A stretch of DNA of 64,000 nucleotides from Paracoccus hibiscisoli (GCF_005048265.1 NZ_SUNH01000004.1:62001-126000), one strand, 5' to 3'. Positions 29,517-40,139 are shown, counted from the stretch's first letter. Notes: generated by a model not told the origin, from the letters alone. Numbers and translations: made by a program.

Positions 29517-32500
29517 TCACTGGCCGTTCAGCACGCCCAAGGCATGGGCGCGGCCCTGTTTTTGATAAGTGATGCGGCTGTCGCCGATGGCGGTGATGGT
29601 GCCGCCATTGATCCGGTCGCCAATCCGCAGCGTCAGCACGCGCCCGTTCGACAGGCGGACCAGCGCGCGGCTGGCCTGACCGGCGCCGACCGTGCCGATG
29701 ATCTGGGTGCTGTTCAGCTGGATGCCGTCCTTGACCGTGGCGCTGGCACCGGCATTGCCGATGGCGTTCTGGGGGACGGCGGCGACGACATCGGGTTCGC
29801 TGTCGACCTCGGGGGGGCGGTACTGCTGGTTGCGCGAGGCGGCGGCGCGGGCCTCGGCCTCGGCCTGGGCGCGGGCGCGGGCCTCGGCCTGGGCGCGGGC
29901 CTGGGCATCGGCGCGGGCGTCGGCGGCGGCCTGGTTGCGGGCGCGGGCCTCGGCCTGGGCCTGCAGCTCGGCGTCCATGCGGCGCTGTTCGGCCATGGCG
30001 GCCTCGGCGGATTGCGCCTCGGCTGCGGCGCGCAGATCGGGTGAGGACGGCGCCAGGGCGGCTGCGGCAGGCGCTGCCGCGACCATCGCGTTCGTCGGGG
30101 CGGCAACGGCGCCCGCGGCGGCTGCGACGGCGGCCGCACCCCCGGCCCGACGCGGCGGGATCTGGGACGAGGTCAGCGCCGTCAGCGCCACCGCACCCGG
30201 CGTCGCGGTGCTGCTGCCGATGGCAGAGGCGATGGCCTGTTCCACATCCGCGCCCGACGGCGCGGCGGCGACGGTGCGGTTGCCCGGGCGGCTGGCGGGC
30301 CGGGCCGAGCGCGAGATGGTGCCTGCGGCTGCCGGGGCGCTGGCTGCGGGCGCCTCCGCGCGCGGGGCGATCACCGCGGCGGCGGTACTGGCGCGTGCCG
30401 AGGGGCGCGGGGCACTGACGGCCTCGGCCACAGCGTCCTGGACGGCCTGCTGAGACGGCGCGCGGACCGAGACCGGCTTGCGGGTCGGGCGGGCATCGGC
30501 CAGCTGAAAGACCAGACCGCGCTCGGCCTCTGACAGGGGCGCCGCGCCGGCCTGGGCGGTGCGCAGGTCGCGCAGCTGCGCCTCGATCAGCGCACGCTCG
30601 GCGGCGGTCAGGCGGCGGGGCTGTGCGTCCTCGACCCGGCTGCCCTCCTCCAGCAACGACAGCCGGTCGGGCCGCGAGGGCGGGCGCACGGCAGGGGTCT
30701 GAGCTGGTGTGGCTTGGGCAGGCGTGGCCTGCGCCGGTGTGCTTTGCGCGGCGGTGGCCTCGGGCTGGGTGGGGCGGGGGGCCGGGGCGGGCGGCGCCGA
30801 AGGCGGACGCGCGGCAACCGGTGCCGGGGTGGCAGGGGCCGCTGTCGCAGGGGCCGCAGTGGCCTCCGCCGGACGGGCGGGGGGTGCTGCTGGGCGCGCT
30901 GGCGGGCGTGATGCTGTGACCGGTGCTGCGTCGGGGCGCTGCTGCGCCTGATAGGGCAGGGGGTTGTCGGGCACGGTCGGGCGCGGATCGGGCGCGGCGG
31001 GTGCCGAGGCCGCTGCCGGCGTGGCGCGCGGCGGACGGGCGGAGCTTGCCAGCCGTGCGGCCTGGGTCGCGGCGGCAGCGGCCTCGGCCGAGGGGGCGGG
31101 CGCAGCGGGCGCCGCAGGCGGCGGCGCGGGCTGCTGGGCCACGGGCTCTGCCGCTGCGGTTTCCTGCGGTTCGGGGTCGGCGGGCAGGTTGGGCCCGGCC
31201 ATCCGGGCTGGATCGACCAGCTGAGCCGCCTGTGCGGGCGGCGGGCTGGCTGGATCGGCCGCCTGCGTGGTCGGCGGGCTGGCAGGCAGCAGTGCCGACG
31301 GCGCCGCGGCCTCCTGTGCGGCGGCAGGTGCGGCGGCAGTGGGTTCGGGCGATGCGGGCTGCTGGGCCTGTGCAGGCTCGGGGGTGGTCACGCGGGCCTG
31401 CGCCAGGGCCTCGGCCAGGGCGATGTCCAGCGCATCGGGCTGTGCATCGGGCTGGGCGGCCTCAGGCGCGGGCGTGGCTGGCAGGGCGGCGGCAGGCTCT
31501 GCCACGGGTTCAGGGGCGGGGGCCGGTTCGGGCACGACCTCGGTCGCCGCGACGGGAGCCTGGGCGATCTGCTGGTCGGGGGCCGGGCGACCCAGAAACA
31601 GCAGCGCCATGACCAGCAGGAAGGCCAGCCCGCCCACCATCACCGGCAGGCGCGCAGGGTCCAGCCTGCGCAGCCGCTCGGCCAGGCCGGGGGCGCTGGC
31701 GGCGGCTGCGGGCGCGTCGGTGCGGTTCAGCCGCGCGGCGGCGGCGCGGGTGTGGACGGCCTCGGCCCGGGGCGACAGGCGCTTGGCCGAAAGGGGCGGC
31801 GTCTGGCCGTGGCGGATCACCGCGGCGCGGGCCGTATCGGCGGCGGTTGCCTCCACCGGTGCGGCGGCTGCCGTGACGACGGGCGCGATGACCACATGCG
31901 GGGTGATGCGCGACACGACGGGTGCGGCGGGCGCGGGCGGGGAGGTGGCCTCGACCTCGATCACCGGGGCGGTGACGCGGGCCTGGGTCAGATCGGGCGC
32001 GCTGAAGGGGCGGCGGTTGAACTGCTCCTGCACAAGACGCGAGGGGCCGAAATCGGGGTGGCCGTCAAAGCGGTCATCGCCCGGACGCGCCTGAAAGCCC
32101 GAGGGGCGGAACCCCTGCGCGCGGGCGAAATCCTCGGCCTCGTCCAGGGTGCGGCGGGCCACGGCGGCGACGCGCAGCGTCTCGATGTCGCCATTGGCGG
32201 CGGGGCACCAGTCAAAGGCCAGGTCATCGGCGCCATAGGGGGTCGAGGCCTCCAGCGCACGCGCGATGGTTGCGGCCGTGTCCGACCCGAAGGGCACCGT
32301 CAGCACGGTGTACAGGATCTGGTCGTCCGGGATCACCAAGACGGTGTCCAGCTCTCCGGCCTGGCCGCCGGCCTCCTCGCGCAGGCTGTTCAGGACCGCG
32401 GCCAGGTCGCCCCCGGCAAAGCGGGCCTGGCCCAGGGATTGCCAGCCGGTGCCGTCCCGGCATTCCAGCCGCACGGCCTCCTGGGTAAAGCTCATGGCAA

Positions 32501-32528
32501 ATTCGGGAGGCGCTGCGTGCTGGTTCAT
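29517..32528 (-). CDS. Large Pro/Ala-rich single-pass membrane protein with PilM/GspL-like N-terminus and PilP/GspC-like C-terminus
   Basis: The roughly 1003-residue product has four zones. Residues about 15-200 resemble the cytoplasmic ASKHA-like domain of GspL/PilM: TVLVIPDDQILYTVLTVPF, then ALEASTPYGADDLAFDW and VAAVARRTLDEAEDFARAQGF. One membrane helix follows (about 297-317, LPVMVGGLAFLLVMALLF). A very long Pro/Ala/Gln-rich stretch comes next, including an Ala/Arg/Glu helix-like repeat. The last 70 residues (IQLNSTQIIGTVGAGQ to GDRINGGTITAIGDSRITYQ) resemble the PilP/GspC domain that contacts secretins. The start is uncertain: Met at 32528 or Met at 32495, neither with a strong ribosome site. 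It ends 9 bp from the TraB/GumN stop (convergent). Function inferred only from these parts. Confidence 0.7.
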   Translation of the reverse strand: MNQHAAPPEFAMSFTQEAVRLECRDGTGWQSLGQARFAGGDLAAVLNSLREEAGGQAGELDTVLVIPDDQILYTVLTVPFGSDTAATIARALEASTPYGADDLAFDWCPAANGDIETLRVAAVARRTLDEAEDFARAQGFRPSGFQARPGDDRFDGHPDFGPSRLVQEQFNRRPFSAPDLTQARVTAPVIEVEATSPPAPAAPVVSRITPHVVIAPVVTAAAAPVEATAADTARAAVIRHGQTPPLSAKRLSPRAEAVHTRAAAARLNRTDAPAAAASAPGLAERLRRLDPARLPVMVGGLAFLLVMALLFLGRPAPDQQIAQAPVAATEVVPEPAPAPEPVAEPAAALPATPAPEAAQPDAQPDALDIALAEALAQARVTTPEPAQAQQPASPEPTAAAPAAAQEAAAPSALLPASPPTTQAADPASPPPAQAAQLVDPARMAGPNLPADPEPQETAAAEPVAQQPAPPPAAPAAPAPSAEAAAAATQAARLASSARPPRATPAAASAPAAPDPRPTVPDNPLPYQAQQRPDAAPVTASRPPARPAAPPARPAEATAAPATAAPATPAPVAARPPSAPPAPAPRPTQPEATAAQSTPAQATPAQATPAQTPAVRPPSRPDRLSLLEEGSRVEDAQPRRLTAAERALIEAQLRDLRTAQAGAAPLSEAERGLVFQLADARPTRKPVSVRAPSQQAVQDAVAEAVSAPRPSARASTAAAVIAPRAEAPAASAPAAAGTISRSARPASRPGNRTVAAAPSGADVEQAIASAIGSSTATPGAVALTALTSSQIPPRRAGGAAAVAAAAGAVAAPTNAMVAAAPAAAALAPSSPDLRAAAEAQSAEAAMAEQRRMDAELQAQAEARARNQAAADARADAQARAQAEARARAQAEAEARAAASRNQQYRPPEVDSEPDVVAAVPQNAIGNAGASATVKDGIQLNSTQIIGTVGAGQASRALVRLSNGRVLTLRIGDRINGGTITAIGDSRITYQKQGRAHALGVLNGQ

Positions 32529-32730
32529 GGCTGTCTTCACTGCTCGGGGTGCGTCGCGTGGGCGTGCCCGCAACGTCGTTGTTCATCTTCCATCACTACC
32601 GCAAATTGTGGAGTGTTGAAAGAAGAACTGCCAGATCTGTGATCGCTTTTGCGCGTGAAAGGGCTAGGAAGCCGCCCCGGCGCAGGGCATCAACCATCGC
32701 AGTGACCCCGCCATCGGAAAGGATATCCTG

Positions 32731-33642
32731 ATGCGACCCCACCTTCGTGCCACTGCCGCCCGCAGGCTTGCGCTGTCCGCCGCCATGACCGCCCTGCTGG
32801 CGGCGCCTGCGCTGGCCGCACCCATGGCCTGCGGCCATGCCGGCCCCTCGCGCCTGACCGTCACCGGCGAGGGCCAGTCCCGCATCGCCCCCGACATGGC
32901 GACCGTCCAGCTGGGCGTGACCACCCAGGCCGACACCGCCAGCGCCGCGATGGAAGAGAACAGCGCCCAGCAGCGTGCCGTGATCGACGCGCTGACCGGC
33001 GCGGGCATCGACGAGGCGCAGATCCAGACCGCCGGTCTGAACCTGAACCCGCTGATGCAGTACGGAGAGAACCAAGCGCCGACCGTCACCGGCTATCAGG
33101 CGACGAACACCGTGCAGGTGCGCGTGACCGACATGGCCCGTCTGGGCGAGGTTCTGGACGCCATCGTCGGCGCCGGCGCGAACGAGATCAACGGCATCAC
33201 CTTCACCCGCGAGGACGGCACCGAGGCGCTGGACGACGCGCGCCGGGACGCCGTCACCGATGCCCGCCGCAAGGCCGAGCTGCTGGCCGAGGCCGCGGGC
33301 GTCGAGCTGGGGCCGATCCTGACGCTGCGGGACATCCAGACCGGCCAGGGCGGCCCGCGCCCGATGATGCGCATGGAGGCCGCGATGGCTGACAGCACCC
33401 CCGTCCAGCCCGGCCAGGTCGAGATGACCGCCCAGGTCGAGATCGACTATGCCCTGGCGGGCGACGCCGCCTGCGCGCCAATGCGCGGCCCGCGCCAGGG
33501 CGGCCCGGTCCACCCGCCGATGCATGGCGACGGCGCGCCCACCCCGAATGAGCCTATCGTGCCGGGCATCGTCGAACCGCTGCCCGACGCCCCCCAGATG
33601 GACGCGCCCGAGGCCGGCGAGACCGAAGCTCCGGCGAACTGA
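32731..33642 (+). CDS. SIMPL-domain (DUF541) protein, periplasmic
   Basis: The 303-residue product has a signal peptide (cleavage near ALA-APMA). A SIMPL/DUF541 domain spans about residues 42-250: LTVTGEGQSRIAPDMATVQLGV at its start, YQATNTVQVRV in the middle, and DARRKAELLAEAAGVELG near the end. The last 50 residues are a Pro-rich, acidic tail. Family members (such as E. coli YggE) reduce oxidative stress effects by unknown means. AAAGGA lies upstream of the ATG. It is divergent from the large membrane protein across a 202 bp gap. Confidence 0.88.
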   Translation: MRPHLRATAARRLALSAAMTALLAAPALAAPMACGHAGPSRLTVTGEGQSRIAPDMATVQLGVTTQADTASAAMEENSAQQRAVIDALTGAGIDEAQIQTAGLNLNPLMQYGENQAPTVTGYQATNTVQVRVTDMARLGEVLDAIVGAGANEINGITFTREDGTEALDDARRDAVTDARRKAELLAEAAGVELGPILTLRDIQTGQGGPRPMMRMEAAMADSTPVQPGQVEMTAQVEIDYALAGDAACAPMRGPRQGGPVHPPMHGDGAPTPNEPIVPGIVEPLPDAPQMDAPEAGETEAPAN

Positions 33643-33647
33643 TCCTC

Positions 33648-33675
33648 ATGCGGGCCGGGTTACCCCGGCCCGCAT
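33648..33675. terminator. Palindromic hairpin between the SIMPL gene and metY
   Basis: Bases 33648-33659 are exactly complementary to 33664-33675 (12 bp stem, four-base loop). It sits between two convergent genes, three bases before the metY stop. No T run follows on either strand. Confidence 0.6.
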
Positions 33676-33678
33676 CCT

Positions 33679-34962
33679 TCAGGCGGTGGCGCGTGCCAGC
33701 GCCTGATCCAGATCGGCGATCAGATCGTCCGCATCCTCGATGCCCACCGACAAGCGCACGATCTCGGGGGCGGCACCGGCGGCACGCTGCTGCTCTTCGG
33801 TGAGCTGGCGGTGCGTGGTCGAGGCCGAATGGATGACCAGCGACCGCGCATCGCCCAGGTTCGCCACATGGCTGAACAGCGCCAGCGCATCGACCAGCCG
33901 GACCGCCGCCTGATAGCCGCCCTTCACCGCAAAGGTGAACAGCGCGCCCGCTCCCTTGGGATAGAGCCGCCGCGCCGTGGCGTTCCAGGGAGAGCTTTCC
34001 AGCCCCGCATAAGTCACCCGCTCGACCCGCGGATCAGCCTCCAGCCAGGCGGCGACCTTCTGCGCGTTCTCGACATGGCGGGCCATGCGCAGGGGCAGGG
34101 TCTCGATCCCCATCAGCGTGTAATGCGCGCCCTGCGGGTTCATCGTCATGCCCAGATCGCGCAGCCCAACGGCGATTCCGTGAAAGGTGAAGGCCATCGC
34201 GCCGAAGGTCTGGTGAAAGACGGTGCCGTGATAGGCGGGCTCGGGCGCGGACAGGCTGGGGAACTTGTCGCTGGCCGACCAGTCGAAGGTGCCGCTGTCC
34301 ACGACCACGCCGCCGGTGACGGTGCCATTGCCGGTCATGTACTTCGTCAGGCTGTGCACGACCAGCGTGGCACCCATCTCGATCGGGCGGCACAGATAGG
34401 GCGTGGCCAGCGTGCTGTCCACGATCAGCGGCACCCCCGCCGCATCGGTGATGGCCGCCACCGCCGGAATGTCGGTCACCGCGCCGCCCGGATTGCTGAT
34501 CGATTCGCAGAACACCGCCCGCGTGTCATCGTCGATGGCCGCCCGCAGCGCCTCAGAATCGTCGAAATCGACGAATTTCGCGGACCAGCCGAACCGCCGG
34601 ATCGTGTGGCTGAACTGCGTGACCGTCCCACCATACAGCCGGGTGGAGGCCACGATGTTGCGTCCCGGCGCCATCAGCGGGAACAGCGCCATGATCTGCG
34701 CGGCATGGCCCGACGAACAGCAGACCGCACCCGCGCCCCCCTCCAGCGCCGCCACCCGCGCCTGCAGCGCGGCCACGGTCGGGTTGGTCAGGCGCGAATA
34801 GATGTACCCGACCTCCTCCAGGTTGAACAACCGCGCCGCATGATCGGCATCGCGAAACGCATAGGCCGTCGTCTGATAGATCGGCACCTGCCGCGCGCCC
34901 GTGGCGGGATCGGCCTCGGCCCCCGCATGGATCGCCCGCGTGTCAAATCCCTGTCCCCTCAT
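33679..34962 (-). CDS. metY: O-acetylhomoserine sulfhydrylase (PLP-dependent)
   Basis: The 427-residue product is a Cys/Met-metabolism PLP enzyme, with YSRLTNPT near the N-terminus and the PLP lysine Lys207 in HSLTKYMTG. Length and the segment GFDTRAIHAGAEADPATGARQVPIYQTTAY fit the O-acetylhomoserine (MetY) group rather than cystathionine gamma-synthase, which is shorter. It makes homocysteine from O-acetylhomoserine and sulfide. GGAGGAGG lies upstream. I looked for a SAM-II riboswitch in the 124 bp leader and did not see one. MetZ (O-succinyl) specificity is an alternative. Confidence 0.9.
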   Translation of the reverse strand: MRGQGFDTRAIHAGAEADPATGARQVPIYQTTAYAFRDADHAARLFNLEEVGYIYSRLTNPTVAALQARVAALEGGAGAVCCSSGHAAQIMALFPLMAPGRNIVASTRLYGGTVTQFSHTIRRFGWSAKFVDFDDSEALRAAIDDDTRAVFCESISNPGGAVTDIPAVAAITDAAGVPLIVDSTLATPYLCRPIEMGATLVVHSLTKYMTGNGTVTGGVVVDSGTFDWSASDKFPSLSAPEPAYHGTVFHQTFGAMAFTFHGIAVGLRDLGMTMNPQGAHYTLMGIETLPLRMARHVENAQKVAAWLEADPRVERVTYAGLESSPWNATARRLYPKGAGALFTFAVKGGYQAAVRLVDALALFSHVANLGDARSLVIHSASTTHRQLTEEQQRAAGAAPEIVRLSVGIEDADDLIADLDQALARATA

Positions 34963-35040
34963 CGCATCCTCCTCCCTGAAAACCGCCTGAACCCTAGTCC
35001 GTCACCCCACGCCCCGCCAATCCCCGACCCTTCTTCTTCA

Positions 35041-35086
35041 GAAAAATATCCCGGGGGGAGTCCGCAGGACGGGGGGCAGCGCCCCC

Positions 35087-35089
<3 letters not shown>
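35041..35089 (-). terminator. Terminator element downstream of the MoxR gene
   Basis: A GGGGGGC/GCCCCCC hairpin (35071-35087) overlaps the MoxR stop codon. On the minus strand it is followed by GTCC/GGAC, CCCCCCGGGAT and then ATTTTTC (35047-35041), giving a T-rich end. The combination of this hairpin with GGGATATTTTTC looks to me like an element repeated in many Rhodobacterales genomes; that recollection needs a genome search. Confidence 0.6.
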
Positions 35090-35929
<840 letters not shown>

Positions 35930-36102
35930 GAAAACTCTCCTTTTGCGTGAGCCGCTTGGCCGAACCTGCCCGGTCGGGGCGGCCGGTCTGCACATAACGC
36001 ATGATCTGTGCCCTGAACCCTAGTGACAAGCAGGACGTCATACTTTATGGGGGCGCGCAAGGTGCCGGAAATTTTGCTCCGCCCGGCGCCGCCGGAGGAC
36101 GT

Positions 36103-36525
36103 ATGAAAGCCCAGACCTTCCTTCCCCAGGATTATCGTCCCGCCGAGGACGAACCCTTCATGAACGAGCGTCAGCTCGAATATTTCCGGCGGAAACTGGA
36201 AGCCTGGAAACAGGAACTGCTGGACCAGTCGGCCGAAACGCTGGAGGGTCTGCAGGACAGCGCCCGCGCCGTTCCCGACCTGGCCGACCGCGCCAGCGAG
36301 GAAACCGACCGCGCGCTGGAACTGCGCACCCGCGACCGTCAGCGCAAGCTGGTCAGCAAGATCGACCAGGCCCTGCGCCGCATCGAGACCGGCGATTTCG
36401 GCTATTGCGAGATGACCGGCGAACCGATCAGCCTGCGCCGTCTGGACGCCCGCCCCATCGCCACCATGACGCTGGAGGCGCAGGAGCGTCACGAGCGCAA
36501 GGAACGCGTCCACCGCGACGACTGA
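36103..36525 (+). CDS. dksA: DksA-type RNA polymerase-binding regulator with degenerate zinc finger
   Basis: The 140-residue product has the DksA coiled coil. Its tip carries the acidic residues Asp59 and Asp62 (DLADRAS), needed for function with ppGpp. At the four zinc-ligand positions it has Cys102, Thr105, Thr123 and Ala126, so only one cysteine remains. As I recall, R. sphaeroides DksA (RSP2654) is similar and still functional. It binds RNA polymerase in the secondary channel and adjusts rRNA and amino-acid promoters. The start at 36103 is set by GGAGG upstream; a longer frame from 36001 is unlikely. Confidence 0.93.
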   Translation: MKAQTFLPQDYRPAEDEPFMNERQLEYFRRKLEAWKQELLDQSAETLEGLQDSARAVPDLADRASEETDRALELRTRDRQRKLVSKIDQALRRIETGDFGYCEMTGEPISLRRLDARPIATMTLEAQERHERKERVHRDD

Positions 36526-36549
36526 CCAGCGCTGGCGATCCGCCGTAGC

Positions 36550-36578
36550 AAGGCCCCGCCCCCGCGCGGGGCCTTCTG
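36550..36578 (+). terminator. Terminator after dksA
   Basis: AAGGCCCCG (36550-36558) pairs with CGGGGCCTT (36567-36575), with CTGG following. The hairpin starts 24 bases past the dksA stop. Only two Ts follow the stem proper, so strength is moderate. Confidence 0.65.
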
Positions 36579-36609
36579 GCATCCGAGGCCACATCCGAAA
36601 GGAACCCGC

Positions 36610-37734
36610 ATGACCGCGCTGCGCGACCGCCCCGTGACCGTGATCGGCGCTGGCATCGGCGGGCTGACCGCCGCCCTGGCGCTGGCCCGGCGCGGCGCGC
36701 GGGTGACGGTGCTGGAACGCGCGCCCGCCCTGACCGAGGTCGGCGCGGGCATCCAGATCTCGGCCAACGCGGTCCGGGTCCTGGATGCGCTGGACCTTGG
36801 CCCGGCTTTGGACGCCGCCGCCCTGCGCAACCGCGCGGTGCAGCTGAACGATGCGCGGGGCCGCCGCGTGCTGCGCATGGACCTGATGCGCCACCGCCCC
36901 GATGCCCGGTTCCTGCTGATCCATCGCGCCCGGCTGATAGACCTGCTGGCCGATGCCGCGACGCAAGCGGGCGTCACCCTCCGGCTGGGCCTTGACGCCA
37001 CGTCCGCGCCGGACGACCTGCTGACCATCGCCGCGGACGGGTTGCGCAGCACCCATCGCGGCACGCTGAACGGCACGCAGGCCCCGTTCTTCACCGGCCA
37101 GACCGCATGGCGCGCGCTGATCCCCGATGCAGGCGGCCCGCCCGAGGCACAGGTCTTCATGGCCCCCGGTCGCCACCTCGTCAGCTATCCGCTGCGCGGC
37201 GGCCTGCGCAATATCGTCGCCGTAGAGGAGCGCCGCGACTGGCAGGACGAGGGCTGGTCCCACCCCGGCGACCCGGCGCTGCTGCGGCGCAATTTCGCGG
37301 GAATTGCCGGCCCGGTGCCCGGCTGGCTGGCAGCGGTGACTCAAGTGCATCTCTGGGGCCTGTTCCGCCACCCCGTGGCGCCGCGCTGGCACGACGACCG
37401 CCTGGTCCTGTTAGGGGATGCCGCCCACCCGACGCTGCCCTTCCTGGCACAGGGCGCCGGCATGGCGATCGAGGATGCCTGGACCCTCGCCGCCTGCCTC
37501 GACGCCGACGCCGATCAGCCGCGCGCCCTGGCCCGCTATCAGGCGCTGCGCGTGCCGCGTGTCACGCGGATCATTGACGCGGCCAACGCCAATGCCGGGA
37601 ACTATCACCTCGGCGGCGCGAAACGGGTGGTCGCGCACGGCGTGCTGCGCCTTGCAGACCGGCTGGCACCGGGGCTGGTGCCCGGGCGCTTCGACTGGCT
37701 CTACGACCACGACCCGGTTGCCGTGACCCCCTGA
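36610..37734 (+). CDS. FAD-dependent monooxygenase (salicylate hydroxylase-like)
   Basis: The 374-residue product has an N-terminal Rossmann FAD motif (VIGAGIGGLTAALALARRG) with Glu at the end of strand 2 (LERA). The GDAAHPTLPFLAQGAGMAIED motif (second FAD-binding site, about residues 272-292) is also present. This is the class A flavoprotein hydroxylase pattern. Likely substrates are aromatic acids, but no catabolic neighbours are present. AAAGGA lies upstream of the ATG. It is convergent with glmM, with a palindromic repeat between. Confidence 0.88.
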   Translation: MTALRDRPVTVIGAGIGGLTAALALARRGARVTVLERAPALTEVGAGIQISANAVRVLDALDLGPALDAAALRNRAVQLNDARGRRVLRMDLMRHRPDARFLLIHRARLIDLLADAATQAGVTLRLGLDATSAPDDLLTIAADGLRSTHRGTLNGTQAPFFTGQTAWRALIPDAGGPPEAQVFMAPGRHLVSYPLRGGLRNIVAVEERRDWQDEGWSHPGDPALLRRNFAGIAGPVPGWLAAVTQVHLWGLFRHPVAPRWHDDRLVLLGDAAHPTLPFLAQGAGMAIEDAWTLAACLDADADQPRALARYQALRVPRVTRIIDAANANAGNYHLGGAKRVVAHGVLRLADRLAPGLVPGRFDWLYDHDPVAVTP

Positions 37735-37745
37735 GAACCCAGTGC

Positions 37746-37792
37746 GACGGCGGGGGTGCGGGGGGCTGGCCCCCCGCCGTCGCGGGACGCAA
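37746..37792. repeat. Palindromic intergenic repeat, copy 1
   Basis: About 47 bp nearly identical to 51339-51388. It holds GCGGGGGG-CTGG-CCCCCCGC (8 bp stem) and an alternative longer pairing of GACGGCGGGGG with the complementary block ending CCGTC. It starts directly after the glmM stop codon on the minus strand and lies between convergent genes, so it may act as a terminator. Confidence 0.75.
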
Positions 37793-39136
37793 TCAGGCGG
37801 CGTGCTCGACCGCGGCGACGATCCCGTCGACGACCTCGCGCAGGACGGCCTCGTCCTCGGCCTCGGCCATTACCCGGATCAGCGGCTCGGTCCCCGACTT
37901 GCGGATCAGCACCCGGCCTGACCCGGCCAGCCGCGCCTCGGCATCCGCGATCACCCGCTTGACCGGCTCCGCCGCCAGCGGGTCGGCCCCCGCGGCATAG
38001 CGCACGTTCTTCAGCATCTGCGGCACCGGGTCGAATTGGCTGACCAGATCGCTGGCCGCCAGTCCCGTCTCGGCCATCGCGCCCAGAACCTGCATCGCCG
38101 CGACCAGCCCGTCTCCGGTGGTGGCATAGTCGGTCATCACGATATGGCCCGACTGCTCTCCACCCAGGTTGAATCCGCCCTCGCGCATCCGCTCGACCAC
38201 ATAGCGGTCGCCGACCTGCGTGCGCTCCAGCCGCAGGCCGCGCGCCGACAGGTAATGCTCCAGCCCCAGGTTCGACATGACGGTGGCGACCAGCGCGCCC
38301 CCCGCCAGGCGGCCCTGATCGGCCCACCGGCCCGCCAGCAGCGCCATGATCTGATCGCCATCGGCCACGCGCCCGGTCTGATCCACGATCACCACCCGGT
38401 CGGCATCGCCGTCCAGACTGATGCCCAGATGCGCACCATGGGCGCGGACCGCATCGGCGCAGGCCTGAGGATGGGTGCTGCCCACACCGTCATTGATGTT
38501 GAAGCCGTCCGGCTTGACCCCCAGGGGGATCACATCCGCGCCCAGCTCCCACAGGACCTCGGGGGCGGCGCGATAGGCCGCGCCATGGGCGCAATCCAGC
38601 ACCACCTTCAGCCCGTCCAGACGCAGGCCCGCCGGAAAGGTGGTCTTGGCATATTCCATATAGCGGCCGCGCCCGTCCTCGATCCGCTTGGCGCGGCCGA
38701 TATTGCCGGGCTGGGCCGGGTCGATCTGGCCCGTGACGATGGCCTCGATCTCGGCCTCCGCCTCGTCGGACAGCTTGAAGCCGTCGGGGCCGAAGAACTT
38801 GATACCGTTGTCCTCGGCCGGGTTGTGGCTGGCCGAGATCATGATCCCCAGATCCGCCCGCATCGACCGCGTCAGGAACCCCACCGCAGGCGTCGGCACC
38901 GGCCCCAGCAGCAGCACGTTCATGCCGGTGCTGGTCAGCCCCGCCGTCAGCGCGTTCTCCAGCATGTAGCCCGACAGGCGCGTGTCCTTGCCGATCACCA
39001 CGCGATGCCGGTTGCGCCCGTCGCGCCGGAAATAGCGCCCGGCGGCGGCACCAAGGCGCAGCGCCATCTCGGCGGTCATCGGATGGGTATTGGCGCGACC
39101 GCGCACCCCGTCGGTTCCGAACAGCTTGCGGGTCAT
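37793..39136 (-). CDS. glmM: Phosphoglucosamine mutase
   Basis: The 447-residue product has the active-site serine loop [12 protein letters not shown] (catalytic Ser about residue 103), the metal loop DGDADR, and GGEQSGH, which selects glucosamine. It also has [12 protein letters not shown] near the C-terminus. It converts glucosamine-6-phosphate to glucosamine-1-phosphate for peptidoglycan and LPS. Its ATG overlaps the folP stop by four bases (ATGA), a pairing common in alpha- and gammaproteobacteria. Confidence 0.97.
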   Translation of the reverse strand: MTRKLFGTDGVRGRANTHPMTAEMALRLGAAAGRYFRRDGRNRHRVVIGKDTRLSGYMLENALTAGLTSTGMNVLLLGPVPTPAVGFLTRSMRADLGIMISASHNPAEDNGIKFFGPDGFKLSDEAEAEIEAIVTGQIDPAQPGNIGRAKRIEDGRGRYMEYAKTTFPAGLRLDGLKVVLDCAHGAAYRAAPEVLWELGADVIPLGVKPDGFNINDGVGSTHPQACADAVRAHGAHLGISLDGDADRVVIVDQTGRVADGDQIMALLAGRWADQGRLAGGALVATVMSNLGLEHYLSARGLRLERTQVGDRYVVERMREGGFNLGGEQSGHIVMTDYATTGDGLVAAMQVLGAMAETGLAASDLVSQFDPVPQMLKNVRYAAGADPLAAEPVKRVIADAEARLAGSGRVLIRKSGTEPLIRVMAEAEDEAVLREVVDGIVAAVEHAA

Positions 39137-40125
39137 TGCCCTGCCTCCCTCGTCTCGTTCAGCGCGGCGACCAGCCGCAGCGCCTGTGCATGCTCTGCCA
39201 CGTCGTGGACGCGGTGGATCTGAACGCCCTGGGCGATGGCCGCCACGGTCAAGGCCAGCGTACCCGGCACACGATCGGCAGGCAATTCCGCGCCCCCGAT
39301 CCGGCCGATGAAGCGTTTGCGCGACACGCCCAGCAGGATCGGACAGCCCAGCCCATGATACAGCGAAATCCGGCGCAGGATGGCCAGGTTATGCGCCTCG
39401 GTCTTGCCAAAGCCGATGCCGGGGTCGATCACGATGCGGTGGGCTGGGATGCCCGCCGCCACCGCCCGCGCGATCCGCGCCTCAAGCGCGTCATAGACGT
39501 CCAGCAGCACGTCGTCATAGCGCGGATCGTCCTGCATGGTCTGGGGCAGGCCCTGCGCGTGCATCAGGCAGACGGGCACGCCTGCCTGCGCCACCAATCC
39601 GGGCAGGTCCGCATCAAAGTCGAACCCAGACACGTCGTTCACCATTCCCGCGCCCGCCTGCAGCGCGGCCTGGGCCACCGCCGCCTTGCGGGTGTCGACC
39701 GATACGGGCAGCAGCCCGCGCGCGGCCTCCAGCGCGGGGCGGATGCGCGCGATCTCATCAGCCGGGGCAATCTCCTCCGCGCCGGGGCGGGTCGATTCGC
39801 CGCCGATATCCAGCAGGTCGGCCCCTGCCTCCATCAGCGCGCGGCACTGGGCCACCGGATCGTAATGACCGCCATCGGAAAAGCTGTCGGGGGTGGCGTT
39901 CACGATGCCCATCAGGCGGGGGCGGTCCAGCGCCAAACCCATCAGGCCCGCGCGGGGCGCGGTCAGCGCGGCGATCACCGCATCGGGGGAGTCGGTCACG
40001 ACGCGGGGGGCGTGGCCGCGCTGCAGGCATTCCAGCGCGCTGAACCCGGTCCAGCCCCCGGCCAGCGGCCAGCGGCCCCCCTGGGCCTGGGGAATCGGGC
40101 GGTAATACAGGCGGTCCGTGGACAT
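39133..40125 (-). CDS. folP: Dihydropteroate synthase
   Basis: The 330-residue product has the DHPS signatures [30 protein letters not shown] and the later PGIGFGKT, within a TIM barrel starting near residue 68. The first 65 residues are an N-terminal extension seen also in related Rhodobacterales. It joins pterin diphosphate and p-aminobenzoate in folate synthesis and is the sulfonamide target. It lies 14 bp after folB and overlaps glmM. Confidence 0.94.
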   Translation of the reverse strand: MSTDRLYYRPIPQAQGGRWPLAGGWTGFSALECLQRGHAPRVVTDSPDAVIAALTAPRAGLMGLALDRPRLMGIVNATPDSFSDGGHYDPVAQCRALMEAGADLLDIGGESTRPGAEEIAPADEIARIRPALEAARGLLPVSVDTRKAAVAQAALQAGAGMVNDVSGFDFDADLPGLVAQAGVPVCLMHAQGLPQTMQDDPRYDDVLLDVYDALEARIARAVAAGIPAHRIVIDPGIGFGKTEAHNLAILRRISLYHGLGCPILLGVSRKRFIGRIGGAELPADRVPGTLALTVAAIAQGVQIHRVHDVAEHAQALRLVAALNETREAGQ

Positions 40126-40139
40126 GGTAGGGATCAGTC

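Noticed and set aside
29800..30050. Internal repeat within the large membrane protein (GCGCGGGCCTCGGCCTGG-type units)
   Set aside because: It codes an Ala/Arg/Glu-rich helix in frame, so it is low-complexity protein sequence rather than a separate DNA repeat element.
34963..35086. SAM-II riboswitch upstream of metY
   Set aside because: I read the 124 bp leader on the minus strand and did not find the conserved SAM-II sequence blocks or pseudoknot arms.
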